This document shows, piece by piece, positions 1 through 5,459 of a stretch of DNA of 5,798 nt. This stretch comes from an uncultured Polyangiaceae bacterium (GTDB lineage Bacteria; Myxococcota_A; Polyangia; Polyangiales; Houyiibacteriaceae): assembly GCA_947258625.1 (NCBI GenBank), contig CAMYJN010000181.1, positions 1 to 5,798 on the forward strand. Direction: 5' to 3'. The notes below the pieces were generated by a model. That model saw only the letters and a program-made list of their open reading frames with translations. It made no database searches and was not told where the DNA came from. Position numbers and translations under genes: made by a program. Positions within the stretch are counted from its first letter, which is position 1. Each line of letters begins with the position of its first letter.

Positions 1-1061
1 CCGGCGAGCGGGTGACGGTCGACAACGGCTTGATCAATCTGGAAGTGCTCGAAGTGTTGGAGCATCGGCTCAAGTGCAGAGTTCTCGATGGCGGAACGCT
101 AGGCTCGCGCAAGCATGTCAACCTGCCCGGTGTTCGGGTCAACCTGCCTTCCATCACGAAGAAAGATCGCGAAGACATTGCCTTTGCCCTCGAACAAGAT
201 GTCGATTTCATTGCGCTCTCGTTCGTCCGCGGCGCCCAGGACGTCCTGGAGGTCCGAAAGATCGTCGACGATACCGGTGGTCACCAGCGCCTCATCGCCA
301 AAATCGAAAACCAAGAAGGGGTCGACAACTTCGAAGCCATCCTCGATGCTTCGGACGGCATCATGGTCGCGCGAGGAGACCTCGGTGTCGAACTAGCGTT
401 CGAGGAGCTTCCTGTTCTTCAGCGTGACATGGTTCGTAGCTGTGCAATCGCCGGCAAACCCATCATCGTGGCGACACATTTGCTCGAATCGATGATCGAC
501 AATCCCCTGCCCACGCGGGCCGAGGTCACGGACGTCGCAAACGCCGTCTACGAGCAGGCCGATGCGATCATGCTCAGTGGCGAGACGGCGGCAGGCAAGT
601 ACCCCACGCGCTGCGTCGAGGTCCTCGACACGATTGCCCGCAGGATCGAACCGGGACCAGGCCTCGACTTCTACAAGCAGCGTGCTGCGCCGACGACCCA
701 GCGCGCCCACATCGCCCAGGGTGCGTGCCGACTGGCCGACTCGTTGGGCGCCAAAGCGATCGTCGTCATGACGCGACGAGGCTACTTTGGTCAGCTCGTC
801 GCGAGCTACCGGCCGCAGCATGCGATCATTTATGCGTTTACCAACATGAGCACGACCCGCCGCAAGCTGTGGCTCGTCCGCGGCGTCATTCCTTTTCGGA
901 TGAACCTGTCGCGCGACCCTGAGAAGACCATCGTGAACGCGCTTGCCAAATTGCGAGAGCGCTCCGTCATCGAAGCGGGCCAGCCTGTCGTGGTCGTCTC
1001 AGATGTGGCCACTTCGACCGGGGATTTGGTGACTAGCATACAAGTTCGGGTGTCCGAGTAG
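1..1061 (+). CDS. pyk: Pyruvate kinase, 5'-truncated by the window edge
   Basis: Catalyses the last step of glycolysis in the cytoplasm, phosphoenolpyruvate + ADP to pyruvate + ATP, using Mg2+ and usually K+. The frame is already open at base 3, so the gene begins outside the window. About 352 codons are present against roughly 470-480 in the family, so the N-terminal part of the barrel is missing. The visible part starts in the lid (B) domain ([10 protein letters not shown]). It continues through [10 protein letters not shown], the active-site signature AKIENQEGV with its catalytic Lys at about 300-302, the metal/substrate segment [10 protein letters not shown] (363-392), [12 protein letters not shown] and [11 protein letters not shown], then the C-terminal domain, ending at TAG 1059-1061. 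The segment usually written ATQMLESM reads ATHLLESM here, a variant I take to be tolerated. The next gene begins 34 bases downstream on the same strand, with no terminator hairpin visible between them. The identification is near certain; the isozyme and its effector cannot be told. Confidence 0.97.
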   Translation, partial: GERVTVDNGLINLEVLEVLEHRLKCRVLDGGTLGSRKHVNLPGVRVNLPSITKKDREDIAFALEQDVDFIALSFVRGAQDVLEVRKIVDDTGGHQRLIAKIENQEGVDNFEAILDASDGIMVARGDLGVELAFEELPVLQRDMVRSCAIAGKPIIVATHLLESMIDNPLPTRAEVTDVANAVYEQADAIMLSGETAAGKYPTRCVEVLDTIARRIEPGPGLDFYKQRAAPTTQRAHIAQGACRLADSLGAKAIVVMTRRGYFGQLVASYRPQHAIIYAFTNMSTTRRKLWLVRGVIPFRMNLSRDPEKTIVNALAKLRERSVIEAGQPVVVVSDVATSTGDLVTSIQVRVSE

Positions 1062-1086
1062 CCATCGGTCCAATATGGCCTTAGTT

Positions 1087-1095
1087 AAAGGGGTG
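1087..1095 (+). promoter_or_regulatory. Ribosome binding site deciding the protease start
   Basis: AAAGGGGTG sits immediately before ATG 1096. Together with that ATG it resembles the complement of the 16S rRNA 3' end (AAGGAGGTGAT), matching 9 of 11 positions. The earlier in-frame ATG at 1075 has no comparable purine tract. The spacing to 1096 is short, so the choice is favoured, not proven. Confidence 0.5.
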
Positions 1096-2211
1096 ATGCG
1101 GACGCATTCTTGCTTTGCCTTACTGTTGGGACTGGCCACGGCCTGCGGCTCCCCCGACGAAGGGTCCGTCGGGGAGCTGACCGCGCCGGTCGTGTACGGC
1201 GAGGACGACCGCGTGGAGGTGTACAACCATCCGAACGCTGAGCTGCGTGCGATCGCTGAGCAGTCCATCGTCGCCTTGATGCCGAGCTTTCGGATCAGCC
1301 GGGAGCCGAACGGCACCTACAGCCTCTTCACCAATTCGCTGAAAGACTCCCGGGATCTCTGCGAAGGCGAGCTCTTTGGAGACCAACCGACGGCCGCGTC
1401 GTGCTCCGGGGTGCTGATCGATGACGACCTAGTCCTGACCGCAGGTCACTGCATCGACGAACGCACACCCTGTGACTTCTATTCATTCGTCTTCAACTAC
1501 CACTACGCTCAACCCAACATGCTTGCCGCTATCGGAGACGAAGACGTCTACACCTGCCGGCGGGTCGTTTCACAGGCTAGTGCTGGGTCAGGCGCATTTA
1601 CCCCTGACTTTGCCGTCATCCAGCTCGACCGCCCGGTCCAGGGTGACCAGGCTCCGGCCGTCATCCGACCCGCGAGCGCGCTCGCCGAGCAAGAGTCCCT
1701 GTCGATGATCGGTTTCGGAAGCGGCCTCCCCGCGAAAATCGACGACGGTGGATCGGTCGCCGACCGGCGTGCGGCCGAGCTCGATTTCTTCGTCGCCAAT
1801 CTTGACGCCTTTCAGGGGCATTCTGGGAGCGCGACCTTCGATTCGCAGAACAGGCTTGCTGGAATTCTCATCGGAGGTCGGGCTCCGGATTACGTCAAGC
1901 TAGAAGGCGAGGACTGTGCACGAGTCTCGGTCTACGAGGACTCGCAGGCCGGAGAGATCGTTCACAACATCGCGCCGATCGTCGCCGCGCTATGCCAGGA
2001 CGGTTGGCAGGCCGAGGACCTTTGCGACCCTGACGCGTGCGGGGGCGAACCCTGCGGCTCTGCGCCACTACCCTCCGAGGGCGGCAATGGCGTGTTTACT
2101 CCCCAGAGCTCCGGCTGCACCGCATCGACCGGCTCGACCCGCTCATGGTCTGGATGGCTTGGCCTGCTGCTCTTCGTGGTGGCGCGGCGATTCAGGCCGC
2201 GAGTCGCTTGA
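1096..2211 (+). CDS. Trypsin-fold serine protease homologue, probable lipoprotein with MYXO-CTERM-like tail
   Basis: A 371-residue predicted exported endopeptidase of chymotrypsin fold (S1-like). The probable triad is H118 (LTAGHC), D171 (DFAVIQLD) and S243 (GHSGSA). The serine motif departs from the usual GDSGGP because His replaces Asp before Ser, but the GxSG core is kept, so activity is likely, not proven. The N-terminus is a short signal peptide ending LATAC, suggesting lipidation at C17; the box is imperfect (A-T-A before Cys). Residues 300-320 form a cysteine-rich segment. The C-terminus has G340-C341, a short linker, a hydrophobic stretch at about 352-363 and an RRFRPR tail, the MYXO-CTERM layout. 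I chose ATG 1096 because AAAGGGGTG lies directly before it and a compact signal peptide follows; ATG 1075 would add seven residues. The last 20 bases overlap the convergent peroxiredoxin gene. The substrate is unknown. Confidence 0.85.
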   Translation: MRTHSCFALLLGLATACGSPDEGSVGELTAPVVYGEDDRVEVYNHPNAELRAIAEQSIVALMPSFRISREPNGTYSLFTNSLKDSRDLCEGELFGDQPTAASCSGVLIDDDLVLTAGHCIDERTPCDFYSFVFNYHYAQPNMLAAIGDEDVYTCRRVVSQASAGSGAFTPDFAVIQLDRPVQGDQAPAVIRPASALAEQESLSMIGFGSGLPAKIDDGGSVADRRAAELDFFVANLDAFQGHSGSATFDSQNRLAGILIGGRAPDYVKLEGEDCARVSVYEDSQAGEIVHNIAPIVAALCQDGWQAEDLCDPDACGGEPCGSAPLPSEGGNGVFTPQSSGCTASTGSTRSWSGWLGLLLFVVARRFRPRVA

Positions 2212-2653
2212 CCACCTCGAGTGCTTCTCGAACGTGCTTCTTGGCGTTGAGCTGTGAGTTGAAGACGTGCTGCACCTTGCCTTCGCGGTCGATCACATAA
2301 GTGACGCGCCCGGGGAGCAAGCCCATCGTTTTGGGCACTCCGTAGGCTTTCTGTAGCGCTTTGTCACGGTCGCTGACCAACAAGAATGGAAGACGGTGAT
2401 GGGAGGCAAAGCTCTTGTGGCTCTCTTCGCTGTCCTGGCTGACACCGATGACCACTGCGCCCGCTTCGACGAAATCCTCGAAGCTGTCGCGAAACGTACA
2501 GGCCTCCGCGGTGCATCCCGGGGTCTCGTCCTTCGGGTAGAAGTAGAGAACGACGGTCTTCTCGCCACGAAACTGCGAGAGCGAGATTGCGTCGCCGTTC
2601 TGTGTGGTCTTCGCAAAGTCTGGGGCGTTCGCGCCCACGCTGATCGTCGCCAT
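2192..2653 (-). CDS. bcp: Thiol peroxidase, BCP/PrxQ-type peroxiredoxin
   Basis: A 153-residue cytoplasmic peroxiredoxin that reduces H2O2 and organic hydroperoxides, normally recharged by thioredoxin. The thioredoxin-fold core begins GANAPDF. The active site PKDETPGCTAEAC gives peroxidatic C47 and, five residues on, C52, the arrangement of two-cysteine BCP/PrxQ enzymes with an intramolecular disulfide. T44 and R116 (LPGRVTYVID) complete the usual Pro-Thr-Cys-Arg set. Length is normal for the family. GGAGG (2660-2664, minus strand) lies 6 bases before the ATG, a strong ribosome site that supports this start. The 3' end overlaps the convergent protease gene by 20 bases. Upstream, a 110-base divergent region separates it from the Rieske oxygenase. 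A role in removing peroxide from uncoupled oxygenase turnover is possible but only inferred from position. Confidence 0.96.
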   Translation of the reverse strand: MATISVGANAPDFAKTTQNGDAISLSQFRGEKTVVLYFYPKDETPGCTAEACTFRDSFEDFVEAGAVVIGVSQDSEESHKSFASHHRLPFLLVSDRDKALQKAYGVPKTMGLLPGRVTYVIDREGKVQHVFNSQLNAKKHVREALEVVKRLAA

Positions 2654-2729
2654 AACCGGCCTCCGGCGCGGAAACTAGCACCCATGCATGAAAAGCGCAG
2701 TCGGGGGGATGAGGGCGGCACGTTTCCAC

Positions 2730-2757
2730 TTGAAAAAAGTGAAACACGTTCTATTTT
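2730..2757 (+). promoter_or_regulatory. Candidate sigma70-type promoter of the oxygenase unit, probably leaderless
   Basis: TTGAAA (2730-2735, 5 of 6 to the -35 consensus) and TATTTT (2752-2757, 4 of 6 to the -10 consensus) are separated by 16 bases. Transcription would start about 7 bases beyond the -10, at or next to the A of ATG 2764. No Shine-Dalgarno sequence precedes that ATG, which agrees with a leaderless message. The 14-base operator fills the spacer and touches the -10, as expected for a repressor that blocks polymerase. Confidence 0.5.
2740..2753 (+). promoter_or_regulatory. KstR-type operator upstream of the oxygenase
   Basis: TGAAACACGTTCTA fits the KstR operator consensus TNNAACNNGTTNNA at all eight defined positions. 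The same 14 bases recur in front of the reductase gene at 5347-5360 on the other strand. Flanking AAAG and TTTT partly extend the dyad. KstR is a TetR-family repressor of sterol catabolism in actinobacteria. The actual regulator here is unknown and not in the window. Confidence 0.65.
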
Positions 2758-2763
2758 CATCCA

Positions 2764-3747
2764 ATGGACGACCGCTACTTCACCCCGCCGATTCCGAATG
2801 GTTGGTTCCAGGTCGCTTACTCCGACGAGATCAAGCCCGGAGACGTCAAGCCGCTGAAGTACTTTGGCGACGACCTGGTCATCTGGCGCTCGGAAGAAGG
2901 CAAGCTCTCCGTACTGGATGCATTCTGTCCTCACCTCGGCGCCCATCTCGGTCACGGGGGCAAGGTCAAGGGAGGCTCGATCGAGTGTCCGTTCCACGCA
3001 TGGCAGTTCGGCGCCGACGGCCGCTGTACCGGCGTCCCCTACGCAGAGCACATCCCCCGAAAAGCGAAAGTGGGCACTTGGCGCATCAAAGAGCTCGCGA
3101 ACATGGTGTTGTGCTGGCATCACGCCGAAGGCAAGCCGCCAAACTTCGACCTGCCCGCCGAGATTCCCGAGTGGGGCACATCAGATGGCGTCCGCAACGA
3201 GGAGTGGACAGATTTCATCGAGCGGCAGTGGACCATTCGAACCCGCAATCAGGAGATGGCGGAAAACGCGGTCGACTCGGCGCACTTTCACTACCTCCAC
3301 GGGACGACCAACATGCCGCAGTCGGAGGCCTCGGTCGACGGCGCGATTCTGCGCGTCTACTCGGGCGCCGGCATGGAGACTCCGCGCGGCACCGTGGATG
3401 GCTCGATCGAGAGCCTCAACTACGGGTTCGGGCTTGCGGTCGTTCGCTTCAAGGGGATCGTCGAAACTTTGAACGTCGCGACGATGACACCCATCGACGC
3501 AGATCACATTCACCTGCGCTTCAATTTCTCCGTCAAGCAGACGGCCGGCGCGGAGATGGCGCGCGGCGTGGGCAAGGCGTTCGTCGCCGAGGTGGCGCGA
3601 CAACTCGAACAAGATATCCCGATCTGGGAAAACAAAGTTCAATATGAAAAGCCGCTCCTCTGTGATGGAGATGGCCCGATCGGCATCTTCCGGCGCTGGT
3701 GCACACAGTTTTATTCCTGGCCCGAAGACCGGCAGGCAGCCGAGTAG
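2764..3747 (+). CDS. Rieske non-haem iron oxygenase, KshA-like
   Basis: A 327-residue oxygenase subunit of a Rieske-type monooxygenase, predicted cytoplasmic. The N-terminal Rieske domain carries C55-P-H57 and C75-P-F-H78 (C-x-H-x17-C-x2-H) for the [2Fe-2S] cluster. The catalytic domain holds NAVDSAHFHYLHG: D171 (electron bridge), H174 and H179 (mononuclear iron ligands); D284 in EQDIPIWENK is the likely carboxylate ligand. That C-terminal block, with DGDGPIGIFRRW and QFY, resembles actinobacterial KshA (3-ketosteroid 9-alpha-hydroxylase) and the animal sterol desaturases DAF-36/Neverland, judged from memory. It is shorter than KshA, which is about 380-390 residues, but no motif is missing. 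The ATG is the natural domain start (PNGWFQVAYSDE), and no ribosome site precedes it. The stop overlaps the next gene's GTG by one base. A reductase of KshB architecture lies convergently downstream. A steroid- or sterol-like substrate is inferred; other ring-hydroxylating roles remain possible. Confidence 0.88.
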   Translation: MDDRYFTPPIPNGWFQVAYSDEIKPGDVKPLKYFGDDLVIWRSEEGKLSVLDAFCPHLGAHLGHGGKVKGGSIECPFHAWQFGADGRCTGVPYAEHIPRKAKVGTWRIKELANMVLCWHHAEGKPPNFDLPAEIPEWGTSDGVRNEEWTDFIERQWTIRTRNQEMAENAVDSAHFHYLHGTTNMPQSEASVDGAILRVYSGAGMETPRGTVDGSIESLNYGFGLAVVRFKGIVETLNVATMTPIDADHIHLRFNFSVKQTAGAEMARGVGKAFVAEVARQLEQDIPIWENKVQYEKPLLCDGDGPIGIFRRWCTQFYSWPEDRQAAE

Positions 3748-4277
3748 TGCCTCGCTTCGAGCCCGAAGAGGTCGAGGCGGCATTTCGGCACTTCTGGTAC
3801 ACCGGGATGATCCGCGAGGACTGGAATGCCTGGAGCGACCTCTTCACCGAAGACGTCGTCTACGACGAGCGCGTTCTCGGTACCTTGCATGGACGCGAAG
3901 CCGTTCGGAGCTGGATCGTCCCGCTCATGGAGCAGTACGGCGAAATCTACGGCGTCTACGACTGGCACATGGCCGACCCGAGCGGCCGCGTCGTTTTTCG
4001 CATGCACAATCGCCGCGATCATCCGAGCGGGCAGGGCGTCTTGGATTTCCCCGGCATTACGGTTCTGCAGTACGCCGGCGACAATCAATGGTCGTCCGAA
4101 GAGGATTACTGGGCCGAGACGCTCGGCGTTCAGCAGTGGCAGGACTACCAAGACGCGCTCGAGAAGTACGACCCGGACCACCGGCAGAAGCGCACACGGA
4201 ACCATTGGGGTGACGGCCCGGACTGGACGATCGGCAAGGTCTCGTTTTGGGACTGGCCTGACCGGCAGCGCTCTTAG
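3747..4277 (+). CDS. SnoaL/NTF2-like fold protein coupled to the oxygenase
   Basis: A 176-residue soluble protein of the NTF2-like (SnoaL, ketosteroid isomerase) superfamily, alpha+beta cone folds that bind small hydrophobic ligands and act as isomerases, cyclases or dioxygenase small subunits. The early helical segment FEPEEVEAAFRHFW, then DWNAWSDLFTEDVVYDERV and LHGREAVRSWI (about residues 25-57), is typical, followed by strands containing RVVFRMHNRRDH and GITVLQYAGD. The last 45 residues are charged and Trp-rich (WGDGPDW, SFWDWPD), beyond the usual fold. I start it at GTG 3747, which overlaps the oxygenase stop in TAGTG, implying translational coupling; residue 2 then begins PRFEPEEVE. The ATG at 3699 would run 48 bases inside the oxygenase and adds an unlikely leader. 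The 3' end overlaps the convergent reductase gene by 4 bases. Reaction unknown; candidate roles are a partner enzyme or accessory to the oxygenase. Confidence 0.82.
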   Translation: MPRFEPEEVEAAFRHFWYTGMIREDWNAWSDLFTEDVVYDERVLGTLHGREAVRSWIVPLMEQYGEIYGVYDWHMADPSGRVVFRMHNRRDHPSGQGVLDFPGITVLQYAGDNQWSSEEDYWAETLGVQQWQDYQDALEKYDPDHRQKRTRNHWGDGPDWTIGKVSFWDWPDRQRS

Positions 4278-5329
4278 TATTCGGCGTCGAAGTCGATTTC
4301 GATGGGCTCTCGGCTCGCGGGTCGCGATTGGCAGGCCAACACCCAGCCGCGTTCGATGTCGCTTGGCTCGAGCGCATCGTGGGTGGCCATCTTGACCTGG
4401 CCGCTCTTGAGCAGGGCCATGCAACAACCGCAGTAGCCGTCTTCACAAGACGACGGTGGCTTGTGCCCGGCCTTGATTGCGGAGTCGAGCAGCGTCAAGC
4501 CCTTCTCGTAAGGCACCTCGAGGGATCGCCCTTCCAGCACCATCTTGAACGACGCAGGGATCTCGTCGTCGGACTGCTCCGGGACGACCTCCGCGGATTC
4601 GTCTTTGCGATCCGGATCGATCGGCGAAATGAAGCGCTCGAATTTGGTTTGACCTGGATCGATCTTGGAGGCCTTGAAGGCCTCCTCGACGGCATCCATG
4701 TACCCTGTTGGGCCGCAGACGAAGAACTCCGCGTCTTCCCATTCGCGGATCTGCGCGCGAATCTCTTCGACCGACATGAAACCGCTCGCGCTGTCGAGAT
4801 GATGGACGACTTCCAAGCGGTTCGGGAACTCGGCCAACCATAGATCGATTTCGTCTTTGAAGATGATCGAGCGCTCGTCCCGGTTGGCGTAAATGAGCTT
4901 TACGCGGCGCTCGGTCGTTCGCAGAGCGGACTTCAAGATCGACAACACCGGGGTGACCCCGCTACCGCCCCCGAATAGGAAGATGCCGTGATCTCCTTCG
5001 TTTGAGCGAATCAGGAAGCGGCCTTCCGGCGGCTGGACGAGAATCGTGTCTCCTACATGAAGGTTGTCATTGAACCAGTTCGAGATGCGGCCGTCGTCCA
5101 CCCGCTTGACCGTCACCTTGGGCCAAGCGTCGGTCTCGGGCGCGCTCGAAAGCGAGTAGCAGCGCCGCAGCTTCATGCCGTTCCAAGGCACCTCGAAGGT
5201 CAGAAACTGGCCGGCGCGATACCGGAACTCCTCGCGCAGCGATTCAGGCACAGCGAAGACGAACGACCGAGTGTCGTGCGTTTCCTGAATAATTCCTGCT
5301 ACTTGAAGCTCGTAAAAGTCCGCGGGCAT
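4274..5329 (-). CDS. Ferredoxin-NAD(P)H reductase with C-terminal [2Fe-2S] domain, KshB-like
   Basis: A 351-residue electron-transfer flavoprotein, predicted cytoplasmic, that would carry electrons from NAD(P)H through FAD and a plant-type [2Fe-2S] cluster to an oxygenase. Domains in order: FAD-binding barrel (about 5-108) with R56-x-Y58-S59 (RCYSLSS); NAD(P) domain (about 113-225) with GGGSGVTP at 120-127 and C205-G-P; an acidic linker (about 236-258); and a ferredoxin domain (about 260-351) with C295, C300, C303 and C333 spaced x4, x2 and x29, as the cluster needs. An extra C302 lies between two ligands. This order matches KshB, HmpX-type and phenylacetyl-CoA epoxidase (PaaE-type) reductases. 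The partner Rieske oxygenase lies in the adjacent convergent unit and shares an identical 14-base upstream site. GGAGG (5339-5343, minus strand) lies 9 bases before the ATG and supports this start. Pairing with the oxygenase is inferred from context. Confidence 0.93.
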   Translation of the reverse strand: MPADFYELQVAGIIQETHDTRSFVFAVPESLREEFRYRAGQFLTFEVPWNGMKLRRCYSLSSAPETDAWPKVTVKRVDDGRISNWFNDNLHVGDTILVQPPEGRFLIRSNEGDHGIFLFGGGSGVTPVLSILKSALRTTERRVKLIYANRDERSIIFKDEIDLWLAEFPNRLEVVHHLDSASGFMSVEEIRAQIREWEDAEFFVCGPTGYMDAVEEAFKASKIDPGQTKFERFISPIDPDRKDESAEVVPEQSDDEIPASFKMVLEGRSLEVPYEKGLTLLDSAIKAGHKPPSSCEDGYCGCCMALLKSGQVKMATHDALEPSDIERGWVLACQSRPASREPIEIDFDAEY

Positions 5330-5346
5330 CCGCTGAGGCCTCCAAC

Positions 5347-5360
5347 TAGAACGTGTTTCA
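5347..5360 (-). promoter_or_regulatory. KstR-type operator upstream of the reductase
   Basis: Read on the minus strand this is TGAAACACGTTCTA, identical over 14 bases to the site before the oxygenase; on the plus strand, TAGAACGTGTTTCA fits TNNAACNNGTTNNA. It lies 4 bases upstream of the reductase ribosome site and about 100 bases before the Hsp70 start, so it could act on one or both divergent genes. An overlapping dyad, CTAGAA (5346-5351) and TTCTAG (5361-5366), may extend it. Confidence 0.65.
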
Positions 5361-5388
5361 TTCTAGGACCGCGAAGCCCTGCGGTCCA
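5360..5388 (-). promoter_or_regulatory. Candidate promoter of the reductase gene
   Basis: On the minus strand, TGGACC (5388-5383, 4 of 6 to the -35 consensus) and TAGAAT (5365-5360, 5 of 6 to the -10 consensus) are 17 bases apart. Transcription would begin inside the operator at about 5353, giving a leader of some 25 bases with the GGAGG ribosome site. The hexamers are modest matches, so this is tentative. Confidence 0.4.
5366..5387. repeat. Perfect 7-bp inverted repeat in the reductase/Hsp70 divergent region
   Basis: GGACCGC (5366-5372) and GCGGTCC (5381-5387) are perfect inverted copies around an 8-base loop. No T-run follows on either strand, so it does not look like an intrinsic terminator between these divergent genes. 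It occupies the candidate reductase -35 and spacer, so a second protein-binding site is plausible; a chance G+C-rich hairpin is the alternative. Confidence 0.5.
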
Positions 5389-5459
5389 GCCCTCGCAGTC
5401 ACTGTGGCAGCGGGCCGCTGAATCACGTAGCCTGGTTGTTCCGGAGAGGCCAATCCCCC

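Larger units (their letters stand above)
2654..2763. promoter_or_regulatory. Divergent intergenic region between peroxiredoxin and oxygenase
   Basis: These 110 bases separate two divergent genes. The left end holds the peroxiredoxin ribosome site. The right third is A/T-rich, unlike its surroundings, and holds the oxygenase promoter, the KstR-type operator and an imperfect dyad. For the minus strand I see only a weak extended -10 candidate (TGCTAGTTT, about 2672-2680) and no convincing -35. Confidence 0.6.

Noticed and set aside
470..510. The ATHLLESM variant in pyruvate kinase as a sign of altered function
   Set aside because: The surrounding catalytic and metal-binding motifs are intact, and this segment varies at these positions among pyruvate kinases.
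1062..1095. A terminator between pyruvate kinase and the protease
   Set aside because: Only a weak, mismatched dyad (GGTCCAATATGGCC) is present and no T-run follows.
2226..2239. A third KstR-like site inside the peroxiredoxin gene
   Set aside because: The stretch around AACGTGCTT lacks the GTT half-site, so it does not fit TNNAACNNGTTNNA.
2293..3123. A 276-codon open frame on the minus strand spanning the peroxiredoxin, the divergent intergenic region and the oxygenase 5' end
   Set aside because: It overlaps two confidently identified genes in another frame, shows no recognisable domain, and is Arg/Ser-rich as G+C-rich shadow frames are.
2688..3647. A 319-codon plus-strand open frame overlapping the oxygenase
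   Set aside because: The Rieske and iron-site motifs lie in the 2764 frame; this frame gives an Arg-rich composition with no motif.
3699..3746. ATG 3699 as the start of the SnoaL/NTF2-like gene
   Set aside because: It would add 16 residues encoded inside the oxygenase; the TAGTG junction at 3745-3749 is a more natural coupled start.
3711..4427. A 238-codon minus-strand open frame opposite the SnoaL/NTF2-like gene
   Set aside because: Antisense shadow of the 3747-4277 gene, with no domain and Arg/Val-rich composition.
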